Source: Corythucha ciliata (taxonomy: Eukaryota; Arthropoda; Insecta; Hemiptera; Tingidae). From it: a stretch of DNA of 64,000 bases. The position numbers and the translations under genes are program-made. Within the stretch, counting starts at the first letter, position 1, and the number at the start of each line of letters is the position of its first letter. The DNA is taken from assembly GCA_038030265.1 (NCBI GenBank), contig CM075937.1, forward strand, positions 31,290,198 through 31,354,197, written 5' to 3'. Positions 36,098-46,004 of this stretch are shown piece after piece. Under the pieces are notes generated by a model. The model saw nothing but the letters and a program-made list of their open reading frames with translations, did no database searches and was not told where the DNA came from.

Positions 36098-36261
36098 CAT
36101 TTTTTTTCGAAACTCGAATTGTGTTGGGCTATGGCCTTCCATCGTCGTCCGGATAACATCAGTTTAATTAATTTATTAATTAAAAATACCGGCGACAGAA
36201 ATATTCATTATATCAAATTTCGGAATTTGTTCAAAATCCTTTTCTTGGCTGTTGCTTCGAC

Positions 36262-36898
36262 TTGTAGACCATAAACTTTTTTTTTGAACCATACAGCCAT
36301 GGTGTTTTTTAAAGAATGCATTTCGGGCCCATTCCCGGTGCCCCTCATCAGCATTGCCTATACTTTCATAATTAACAAAAGCACAATAAAATTAAATTAA
36401 TAAAAACCGGCTAACAAAGAAAAATACAATAACAAACAGTATCGATACGCACCGCTTCACCTCTAAGGCCAAACACAACGGCCCAAAAAACACTCGGGAA
36501 GTGATACGACTTAAGTCTACCCCACCCTTCCAACAACTCTGCGTCCACTAGTTAATAATATCAACTGCGTCATTAGTTAATAATATCAAAAAAGGTTGGG
36601 GGAGGGCGGTAGTGGACGCAGAGTTGTTGGAAGGGTGGGGTAGACTTAAGTCGTATAGCTTCCCGAGTGTTTTTTGGGCCGTTGTGTTTGGCCTTAGAGG
36701 TGAAGCGGTGCGTATCGATACTGTTTGTTATTGTATTTTTCTTTGTTAGCCGGTTTTTATTAATTTAATTTTATTGTGCTTTTGTTAATTATGAAATTAT
36801 AGGTAATGCTGATGAGGGGCACCGGGAATGGGCCCGAAATGCATTCTTTAAAAAACACCATGGCTGTATGGTTCAAAAAAAAAGTTTATGGTCTACAA
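36262..36898. mobile_element. 637-bp near-perfect foldback
   Basis: The arms of about 300 bp are almost identical in inverse: ttgtagaccataaactttt at 36262 against aaagtttatggtctacaa at 36881, and gtctaccccacccttccaac at 36516 against gttggaagggtggggtagac at 36626. The high identity implies a recent origin. attcattatatc occurs both at 36202 and immediately after the right arm (36899), possibly a 12-bp target duplication. No coding. Confidence 0.7.
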
Positions 36899-37214
36899 AT
36901 TCATTATATCCATCTCAAAACAGTTTAGGGATTTTTTTCAACCCGGCTTTAGGGATTTATTGCCAGTTTTTTTTTTTGTCCCCCAGCTTTCTCCAAATGA
37001 AAAATTCTTGTCACCGAAACTTTGTTACAGGGGACGAAAATGCTGAGGGGACCACTGGGGCCCGAGGAGAAAAGTAAAGCATTTCGGCTGGGTTCGCCAT
37101 GCCTTTTCCGGCAAAGTTTACGACGAGCGAGCTTCGGCCTAGTAGGGGAAGGGTTGAGTTAGAATTCAACCGAGGAGACTTAGGAACTGTGCCATCTCAC
37201 GGTTGAAATAGTGA

Positions 37215-37450
37215 CAATTTTAGCGCTAATCAGGAGCCGAAAATTAGAAGAGGCGCTAGATCACGGCTAAAATTAATTAAAATGTGACCATTCGCAGTTA
37301 GAATTGAAGAATCCCCAATTAATTAGGCGTTTCCGAAGATAACTACGCGACGAAAATTCTTGGCCATAAAAATGTGCTAATTCGCGATTAAATTTGAGAA
37401 AACGTCATTTCGCGGTTCCTGGAGGCAACTTTAGCAGATAAAATTGAGAG
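37215..37450 (+). repeat. Type A degenerate minisatellite, short array
   Basis: About seven diverged units (for example tcacggctaaaattaattaa at 37261 and tcgcgattaaatttgagaaaa at 37382), with a ttccgaagataactacgcg spacer like that in the RELCH intron array. Confidence 0.55.
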
Positions 37451-39580
37451 TAAATTGATCCTGGTGATTGACAAGTTAGGATACCACTGATGATGGTTTA
37501 ATAAACAGAAAACCGGTCCTGGAAGGGGAAGACTCTCCCCCCTCACCCAATTTTGTCCAGGGTGGAAAAATGAAAGTATAAATTTAATTTTTAAATTTGG
37601 TTTTATAATTTTTTCAAGGATATGTGGACAATAATTGAAACAATTGGGAAAGGGTTTGATATATTTTTATTTATATTTTTACAATTTTTAGAGATCTTTA
37701 TTTGAAAGGGAAATTCGAGAGGGTTTCGTTGGTATTTTAGATCAAAAAATGTATATTTTACACAGACTCGTTATTTCGTACGATTACGACCAGAATAATA
37801 GATATTATTTTATGGTGCTTGAAAAGTCCCCCAGCTTAGGATATAAACTTTAACGAGATACCGAGGATAAAATTATATTGATTATTTCTTTTATTTAAAT
37901 CAAGTTCAAAATTATTTATGCATTTTGAGGCGAGAGGATTTTTATTTATTGGGGAAAAATTGAATATTAATTAATTGTTATACTTTGCAATCCCGGGGTT
38001 GATTATTTAAAGGTAAATTGTACCGACCTTAATTTTCGATGAATGCTCAGGGAAGAATTTGCCAATTGCTGGGACTGAATACCAAAAGTCAAAATTACGT
38101 CACAAGCCTTCTTAGATGTCCAAGAGCCCGTCAAAGAGCCTCGAGAAGGGCTTTTCCTGGGAATTTAAAATATTTCTCCCACCAGTCATTTTTCTTATTC
38201 CTAAGGTGGGGAAATCGGCGCAGGGACTTGATGGAAACACTTGATTTGCCTAATGTAGGATTTGGGGGGGAGGGGGGGGTTCTCTTTATTCCTCTTTGTT
38301 CGAGTCTTCGAAAAGGGAAAGGAAGACGGGAAATTAAATATTTTTCTTAATGAGAGATGCTGGCTTTTATCCTCGTTCCTTATTTTACAACCTAATCGGT
38401 CCCATCCCTGTTTGGGGGGTTAGAGGACCGTTTTGTCCCAATACAATTTCCCCCCTATTTCGTGGGTATAGATGATCCTTTTCATCAGGGAAAAATTAGC
38501 AACCCCACGGTCTCGCCTTGCGGCCTTGATCAATAAGTCATCGTTCTGTCCAATGTGAACGATATTCATCGTTCGTGCTCTTAACATTAACGTGTTTCAG
38601 GACTTGCCCTTTGCATCGAACCCCCGTTTGACGAGAAAGCTGGATTTCGATTGGATCTGGATATTAGAAACTTTTCTGCTCAGAAAACTGGGATAACTCA
38701 GTTCTCAAATTCAAATTTATGATAATTATTGTGTGTAGTTGTCATCAGCCGCATAGTACACCACAACACCGTATACATATACATATAGCAAGAAAATCAC
38801 CATAATAGTTCGTACGTGAATGCATTCAGGTTTTCGTCTGTTTATTTGAGGGATCCGACTTCTAAGGCCCTCCCAAGCTCGGATTTTCCCTCGGCGGCCC
38901 TGCGCCGAAGATGAAAAAAAAACTCGGCCCGGACCATGCCCGGACTAGTCGATCTGCGTACTGTGTGGCGAGGCCTTGTATGTAAATAAGCGAGAGTGAG
39001 CTCTCGGAAGAAAAAAATCTACGAAGGTAACAGTAGAGTATGATGCCGCAGGAGCTTTATAAGTCGAAAACAATCATTTTCTGCGACTCATAAAAAACTG
39101 GACTTGGAAAAATCGCAAATCATAAGGAATAAATATACGATATGTCGCAAAAACATTCATAACGGGTTAATATATTTGGTAATATTTATTTATAATATTC
39201 CTTAAGGCGAAAGGGGATGATACATGTGCAAGTGAGAGAGAAACATCAAAACGGGGGCACTTCTCACGCCTCCAAAAAAGGTCCGATTTTAATTTTGAAA
39301 AATGGATTGTACTTGGGTGCTTGGTATAAAATTCACATTGTTAACCTTTTTTCAAGATTTATCAACCAACCCAAAAATCCGTAGCCCAAATTTTGATATT
39401 TTGTATAAATTTGAAAAAAGCAGGTATACATCCCAGTTGTAGAATTAATCACTGATTCCAAAACGCCTTTTAGATTTACGCTCCGATCAAAATTCGCGTC
39501 CGAAACAGACAAATGGTAGATCCCCCCGCGCGCCGTCTACAATAACTATTTTAATAATAACTATTTTTTAAAAATGCTTC
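37451..39580. other. Intergenic, no gene seen
   Basis: AT-rich, with no exon, RNA gene or repeat I can support. The longest frame (about 100 codons near 38039) has no recognisable feature. Confidence 0.35.
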
Positions 39581-39582
39581 AT

Positions 39583-39725
39583 CAGGGGGGTTGTAATAGA
39601 AAAGTGAAACACGTCTGAGACAAGATGAGAACGAATTTCACAGCCATGTGATAATAAATTTTAGCTGTCGAAGTCAAATTCATCTCGTCTCACATGTGTT
39701 TCACTATTCTATTACAACCCTCCTG
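39583..39725. mobile_element. 143-bp MITE with CAGG ends
   Basis: Inverted termini caggggggttgtaatagaaa and tctattacaaccctcctg, with further pairing of gtgaaacac-gt and ac-tgtgtttcac. No clear target duplication. Confidence 0.55.
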
Positions 39726-39865
39726 GGAGTTTTGAAAAAAATTAAAAAATGATTTTTGACTGAAACGTTTTCGACTACATTATACAGGCTCCTACTTCAA
39801 ACCTGAACGACTTGAGGCCAAGGTCCTCATGAATGAAATTTATAATTTTTTTAAAAATGAAAGCA

Positions 39866-39975
39866 ATACCTATGTTTTTCGAAGCAATATGCCTGTTTCA
39901 TTCATTTTATTCAAACAAATGAATGAAATAGAATCATTGCTATGAAAAATACATTGCTTTTTTGTTAGAGAATAT
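39866..39975. repeat. Dispersed repeat, family R, copy 1
   Basis: Contains tatgtttttcgaagcaatatg, aaacaaatgaatgaaatagaa and ttgctatgaaaaatac then ttagagaat. It matches 56468-56575 in the same order and is weakly self-complementary at its ends. Confidence 0.55.
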
Positions 39976-39989
39976 TTATGCGTTATTTG

Positions 39990-40680
39990 GCTCTTCCGAT
40001 ACGGTACAAAGTTGTTCAACCTGAGTCAGACGTACATTTTGGCGCAAATGGAATCTCTCTATCAGCTCTGGTTGCCGAGTTATACAACATTTTAACTTTT
40101 GAGGGTGTGGAAGGCTGTGACTGCAGGTGGGCGGCATTGGTGGGGACTAGGTTGGTCTTCAAATCATCCAACAGGCACGTAGAACATTCTTGCCAAAATC
40201 GAACGCGAAAAGTTGGGTAAAAATGTGAGCTTCGGTGACAAGATTTGGGTGGGTGTTACTAGTACTCCTTCACGCTGGACAAATTGGATATCCCTTTTGG
40301 GTTATTGTGAGGTCTCGTAGAGGTCACCCACACTAATTGCGGCAAAAAAATCCGATGAAAAAGTTTATCCTGCCTCAGAAAAAAAATAAATCATTGTCTG
40401 GTTCATACATGTCTAGCGTTTCGTCGTTATGCTCTCGTGGATGCCAAACTAAGAGCCCCCGGGTATATCGGCCCGACACAAAGTGGTTCAATCTGAGTCA
40501 GACGCACATTTTGGCGCTAACGGAATTTCTATATCTGCTCTGATTGCTAGGTTATGTCAAATTTTAACTTTTGAGTGGGTGGTAGGCAATGTTTGCAGGT
40601 GGGCATTGGTGGGGACTTGGTCATAAAATCATCTCACGGGTGAATAGAACATTCCTACGAAGTGGCATCGCTTTAATGAT
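39990..40680 (+). repeat. Direct duplication of about 200 bp
   Basis: The segment 40003-40190 recurs at about 40475-40660, offset about 470 bp and roughly three quarters identical: gagtcagacgtacattttgg/gagtcagacgcacattttgg, then attttaacttttgagggtgt/attttaacttttgagtgggt, then gcaggtggg-cattggtgggg in both. The reading frames are broken in both, so no protein is claimed. Confidence 0.6.
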
Positions 40681-40892
40681 TATTTGCAAAGTTGATGTCG
40701 TTGACCTCCGCGGACTATAAGCAACAAGAAGAAATTGACACCCTCTATTCGTCACAATGTCTATGATTTCAAATTAAGAAAAAGTTCTCAGACGATGCCT
40801 TCAGCGCAAGAAGGCGAAAGCTCAGGAAACGAAGAAATAGAAGAAGAAAAAAGCCAAAACCCTATAAAAATAAAATAGTAATTTTTTTTTAA

Positions 40893-41039
40893 ATGGCGTT
40901 TTTCATTTATACACGAAATTCCGCTCTGGAGCCGAGCATTCCCTCCCGTCTTCTCTGCTACCATATGATATAATTCAGAGAAGACGGGTGGAAATGCTCG
41001 GCTTCAAAGCGGAATTTCATGTAAATGGAAAATGCTATA
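40893..41039. mobile_element. Hairpin MITE, family P, copy 4
   Basis: Complete copy with the arms gagccgagcattccctcc and gtggaaatgctcggcttc and ends atggcgtttttcattta / taaatggaaaatgctata. Confidence 0.75.
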
Positions 41040-41202
41040 AGTGTGTGAAAAGGAAAACTTGCGTTGTAAATTAATGGCACATGATATGGTTTTTTGAGGT
41101 GCTTGGTGGCTTGATGTCGATATTTTGCAGGATTTTGTACCGCCGCATGGGTCTGGGTTCAAGGAGTCGACAAAAAGTAACAAAGAGGTACCTTTACCCC
41201 GT

Positions 41203-41592
41203 GATGTACATTTATTATTTACAGTCTGACTCACCTTTCCCCAGACCCGACGGCCTGCGGTAGCGTGTACACGAGCTGGCGCGAGGGCTGGTCGCGAGGC
41301 TTCGGCCCCCCCCTGCACGGATGTGCCTCCCTGACTCTAAGCTGTCCCCCGACTCTAGCAGAGAACTCGACTCCGTCCCCCCTGGGTTTTTATACTAAAC
41401 CCCCGAGGACATGTTTGTAAAACCCTAAGTGTTGTGGATAACAAGCAGTTTCCTCAAGGATTTGTTGACGCTATCGTGTCATTCTCTCCCGTCCCTGAGC
41501 TCGCCGGGTTCATTCACCGAGCGGTGAACAATTTCCCGGACCGAGCTCCTTTTCTCTATCGCTTAACATAACGCCCTTTTTAGGGCGTTACA
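41203..41592 (-). mobile_element. Possible solo LTR
   Basis: Read on the minus strand, the segment starts TGTAACGCCCTAAAAAGGGCG, contains a TATA-like GTATAAAAACCC and ends near AATAATAAATGTACA, a layout seen in Ty3-type LTRs (TGT start, internal TATA, poly(A) signal, CA end). No 5-bp target duplication, primer-binding site, gag or pol is found, so the assignment is tentative and the 3' limit uncertain. Confidence 0.35.
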
Positions 41593-42220
41593 ATTTTTCG
41601 CTGTTTTAGACATCACACGCCGCTTTTGACTTTTGCCCGTTACTGCGATGTTCGCAGCTGATAAGTTTTTCTTGAGTGAGTAATTCACGTAGGAGAAATT
41701 TAGAACCGCTCGGCTTCGGGCTCACTTTTGTTGACATCCTTTTTCGCGTTATTGCCACTTCATCGAAAATTTGACTCAGCGAGTTTTTCATAATTTTTTA
41801 GGAAAATTGGTAAATAATGGAAATGGTTCGCCGTTTGTTTTTACAAAACGGTTTAAATGGATGGCGAGACGGCGGGATTTCACTCTCGTTTTTCGTTGTT
41901 TTCATCTCCAGTTAATCGGGATGCGTTTTAGGGCGTTCTCTCTTTTGCCAGTTCGCGCTTTTTGATTGAAGCGGTCCAAGTGTGACTCAAAGATTTTGCA
42001 ACTCAGCCGAGACCACATAATATAGTTTCTTAATTTTTGCAAATTACACGTTTACAAATTTTCATTCTTGTTGCGTTGATGGCGATAGGTCACACGCTCT
42101 AAGAAGGGGTTCGGGTGAGGGGACTAAGATCTAAAACAAAATACTAAGTACATATTCTCCCGGTCGAATAAAACGAAAATCGTCGCAAAACGTTCACGAA
42201 GTTGCCTCCAAGAACCCCGA
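41593..42220. other. Intergenic, no gene seen
   Basis: No coding exon or recognised repeat. Confidence 0.35.
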
Positions 42221-42224
42221 ATGC

Positions 42225-43430
42225 GATGTTTCATCAATTTTTAGCTGAAAAATATTGCTTTTCCCAAATTTGGCCGCAGATTAAAGCATTTTTTATATCA
42301 ATTTACCGAAATTTCATACGTAACCGTGAATTAGCGCTTTTTCCCAATTTCAGCTTAGAAGTTGCTCCCGCTAGAAATTGTAAAGTTAGCTTAAATAAGC
42401 GCTTTTCCTCAATTTTGGCAGTGAATTGACACTTTTATATCCATTTTAGCAGCGAATTAATTACGATATATTTACATGTAGTAACGAATTAGTGCTCTTT
42501 CTTAATTTTAGCAGCGAATTTGCATTGTTTTCTCAACTTTATGCTACGAAAATGCCTTCAGACTTCAGCTGTGTATGAGCGGATTTTCTCATTTCTAGCT
42601 GAGAATTTGCGCCAATTCTTGATTGTATCTGTGAATTAACATTTTCTTTTTTATCCATGAAGCTGCGTCCGGATATCACTATTTTAACGCTAACTCGCGT
42701 CTTCGAATTAACACTTTTGCTCAACTTTCCGCGAGTTAGTGCTTTTTCTCAATTTTAGCAGCAAATTTTCGCTTTATCTGAATTTTTTCCGCAATAAGTA
42801 TATCCAGGTTCCATGATTTAGCGTTTTCTTTACTTTTTGGCGTAGAATGCCCGAATTTTCTCAATTATTCAGCCACGAATCAGCTCTTCAGCTCAATTTT
42901 AGCCGTGAATTAAGTAGCACTTTTCCTCAATTTTATACGCTATTTCATATTTGAGTTTCGCGCATTATCACTCTTTCGGAAACCAAAGTCCTTTGCGATC
43001 CAGCGCTTTCTCTCAATTTTGGCCATGAATTTGCCCCTCGTGTCGATTCAGCTATGAATTGGCTCTTTATCACAATTTTAGCCTCGAATATGCACTTATT
43101 TTCAGCTTTAGCAGTGGATCGACGATGTTTTCCATTTATAGCTACGAATCAGCGCTTATTTTTCTTACGTTTTCTAGCATCGAATTAGCGAATTTTTCAC
43201 ATTTAGCCACGAATTAGCGCTTTTCCTTCAATTTATTTGTATTTACACTTAGCCTTGAATTAGCGTTTTTTCTCAATTTTAACCAAGAAGTTGCTTCCAA
43301 AAAGCCTGAATAGGCGTTTTCGCAATTTTTCTGCAAATTATCACTTTTCTCAAATGTAGAGCTTTTCCTCAATTTTAACAGCGGATTTTTCTCAATTTTC
43401 AAACCTCAAATAGCTGTAATCACCAAAACG
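42225..43430 (-). repeat. Type A degenerate minisatellite, long array
   Basis: About thirty-five diverged units on tttctcaattttagcagcga followed by attagcg (clear at 42515-42560, 42735-42780, 43000-43090 and 43190-43290), same orientation as 20290. It runs on into a short different tandem motif (gctcgaaccacaaaa) at 43430-43560. Confidence 0.7.
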
Positions 43431-43784
43431 CTCAGACCACAAGACGTTCCCTCAAAATACACTCACCCCAAAAAGATGTAATTGCGAATCGCTCGAACCA
43501 CAAAATTCTTACCTTAGAAGGTTCTAACCACAAAACACTCGAACCACAGAAACCAGGCGCTCATTCAGAGTTTAGCTCGAGGGAGGGCGCATAAAGACCC
43601 CCCCCCCGCCGACCAACCAAGGATTTCTCGTTTTTCCATGAATTTAATAATCCATGGTGGACAGGGGCTTACCTTAAGGGGTAAAAGAGGAAGCACACGC
43701 CACTGGCGGCAACCACACAGTTGCAGCGTTTTCCTAAGGCAGCTTTTTCCTCTTTCACTCCCTCTTGGATGCAGCAGATATGGG

Positions 43785-44365
43785 TCTCAACTCGAAATTT
43801 CGTTTCTGAAGGTGCCGAATCCGCGAAATTGAATTATGAAAGGGCCAGATCCATGGAATTCCGGGGCTGAATGAGCTAAATGCGCGAAAGTGATTGTTCA
43901 AAAAAGACAATCCCTCGAAATTGCTTTTTGAGTAACGCAAAATTTCAGGCAACGAATTTCGCAAAATTGCTTGCTTTTTTGAATGTGTAAACCCCGTGGA
44001 ATTGGTTTTTAATGAGCAAACACTGTGAACTTTAATTTTTGAAAAAGTAAGACCCACCAAATTGGCTTTTTGAGTGGGCCAAACCCGAAATTATTTCTTT
44101 TTGACGAGCGGTTCCCATAAAATTTGTTTTGATAATGGACCAATCCTTTGAAATTTGGTTTTTAAAAGCCACAAAATTGCTCTTTAACACTTAAACGCGC
44201 AAGCGTTCGGAAATTTTGATTTCGAAGGTGTGAAATCCGAGAAGTTGGCTTTTTCATGAGCCAATCACCCGAAATTGGGTTTTTTTACGTGCCGATCCAC
44301 GATGTTTGGGCTTAGAAAGGTTAAATCCGCGAAATTAGAGTTTCGAGGGGGAAAGCCGCGGATTA
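43785..44365 (+). repeat. Type B degenerate tandem repeat
   Basis: About fourteen diverged units of 35-45 bp on cgcgaaattg followed by gctttttgagtgagccaaac, same orientation as 5540. Just before it, cacacgccactg at 43691-43702 is a CAGTGGCG-type hAT terminus in inverse. Confidence 0.6.
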
Positions 44366-45814
44366 TAGCCATGTCTTTGGTCACAATGTTTTTTGGGCCA
44401 GAGTGTTAAATTTCAGAGCTTGATAGCACGCTGTAAACTTAATTTGTCGTGAAATTTCGATTTTTTGAGTCAATAAATCCAACTTTGAGGAAATAATTCT
44501 GTTAAAAGCCCAACAGCTCATTTTGGGGGATCGCACACCACAATTTTCAGTGTTGTCGACTAGATGGAATGACCCAAGGCAGGGCGCTCGCCCAGTGCGC
44601 CCCCCTCCCCCTTGATCCATACATGACTCGTAAACACGAGAAGCACTAAACAAGAAGACTCATCACTCCCCAGAAGCTTTGACCTCCGCGCTGATACAGA
44701 TGAGTATGAAATGAATGAGCGAAGTATTTGGACCATTTGGACCTTCGGAGCATCTTCGGACTGACAAAAAAATATGTGATGGGGTGAAGATTACATGCAG
44801 ATTGGACCTAATAAAGACATTCTCCCGATTTTGGACCTCTCAACGCTTTCAGACTAGCCCTGGTCCAATCAATCTAGGTTGGCCCTTGTGTTCAAACAGA
44901 GTGCAGATTGGCCCTTCGGGCGCTCAGGTGTCGATATGTACATATGTAATTCCCCCTCCCTCTACCCTCAACTGTATATGAACAGTTTTCCGGACTGTAT
45001 ATGTACTGTTACGTATCTCCGTGCGAAGAGCCTTGGCTATCTGGCACCCCTACACTACCCCTCCCGTCCACGTACCAACTTCCGCCGCATGTGTCTACAG
45101 GCACGTTCGAAAATCCCGTAATTATAAGTGGTAGCATGAAAGCTCCTGTGGTTGAACACATCCCCTCCCGCTTGAACTCATCCCCTCCCCATCACAACTT
45201 TGGGTCATTGCTTCCACATCTAGGAGACTACAACTATCCAGCATCCAACCCTTGGAACGGAAGAAACATAACTTCTCTCTCGTCAATAAAAAAAATCGTT
45301 TTAATATTTACAAATGCACATTAAACGCTTTTAATATCTTCATTTCTGATCTTATTCCTTTTGAAATACTTTTCAATATAAACAACCATTGACTATGTAC
45401 AACAAAAATGAATTTAATAGTTTTTTGCAATATAATTAATAACTAAAGAGATTAAAGAACTCGGCGAGATCTTTTTTGTTATTGTAATACAAAAAAGTCG
45501 AGCATAGAAGTAACGTATTGGCTTCGAAGTTCACATCTAAAGTTATCAGATTTTTCTATGTTTTAGTAGAGTACTTTACTACCTTTTCATTGACAAGGTA
45601 GCTAAATTTAAAATCTATAAGTGACTTTTATCATTACTTTTTAAAGGCTCTACTTTTGAAGTCTGTTTCAAGTTTAATTGCATCTTTTTTTGTAATATAA
45701 AAACTCTGACTTGGACGTAAACAAATCCGCTTTTCGCTTAGAATTTCTTAAAGGGGACGGTGCATTCTAGTTTTTCATTTTAAAGAGAAGCAGGTGCTTG
45801 ACTTATTTTTTTCC
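44366..45814. other. Intergenic, no gene seen
   Basis: No conserved exon found on either strand. The stretch 44700-44930 has cttcgg/gaccttcgg-like repeats (ttggaccttcggagc, ttggcccttcgggcg), too short to classify. Confidence 0.3.
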
Positions 45815-45820
45815 TTTATT
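45815..45820 (-). terminator. Poly(A) signal of the CDK14/Eip63E gene
   Basis: AATAAA on the minus strand about 185 bp beyond the kinase stop codon at 46005. Confidence 0.5.
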
Positions 45821-46004
45821 GCAATTTAATTTAAGGTAAACAAAATTCTGTCTTTTTTCTTTCACCCATCGAAAACAAAACGAATACAAATATAATCTCT
45901 CCCTCCCAAACCCCTTTGGCACATTTATCTCTCACTTGCTTCATGTTCCCTTCCTCGGTTTAGGTAGCGTGGAAGAAGTATTGAGCAGGAGGAGCACCTG
46001 AAGA

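Larger units (their letters stand above)
35805..36179. mobile_element. Palindromic element with tRNA-like arms
   Basis: Two almost perfect inverted arms (about 35805-35980 and 36022-36179) around a 41-bp loop. From outside in, each arm has ttaataaattaattaaactg, then atgttatccggacgacg, a spacer with attcgagtttcgaaaaaaa, and a tRNA-like sequence ending in an encoded CCA. The right arm lacks 18 bp of the tRNA anticodon region. The start of another copy lies at 63931-63985. Confidence 0.75.

Noticed and set aside
35842..36156. Open frames of 100-150 codons across the tRNA palindrome
   Set aside because: They run through tRNA-like sequence and its inverted copy and resemble known spurious tRNA translations.
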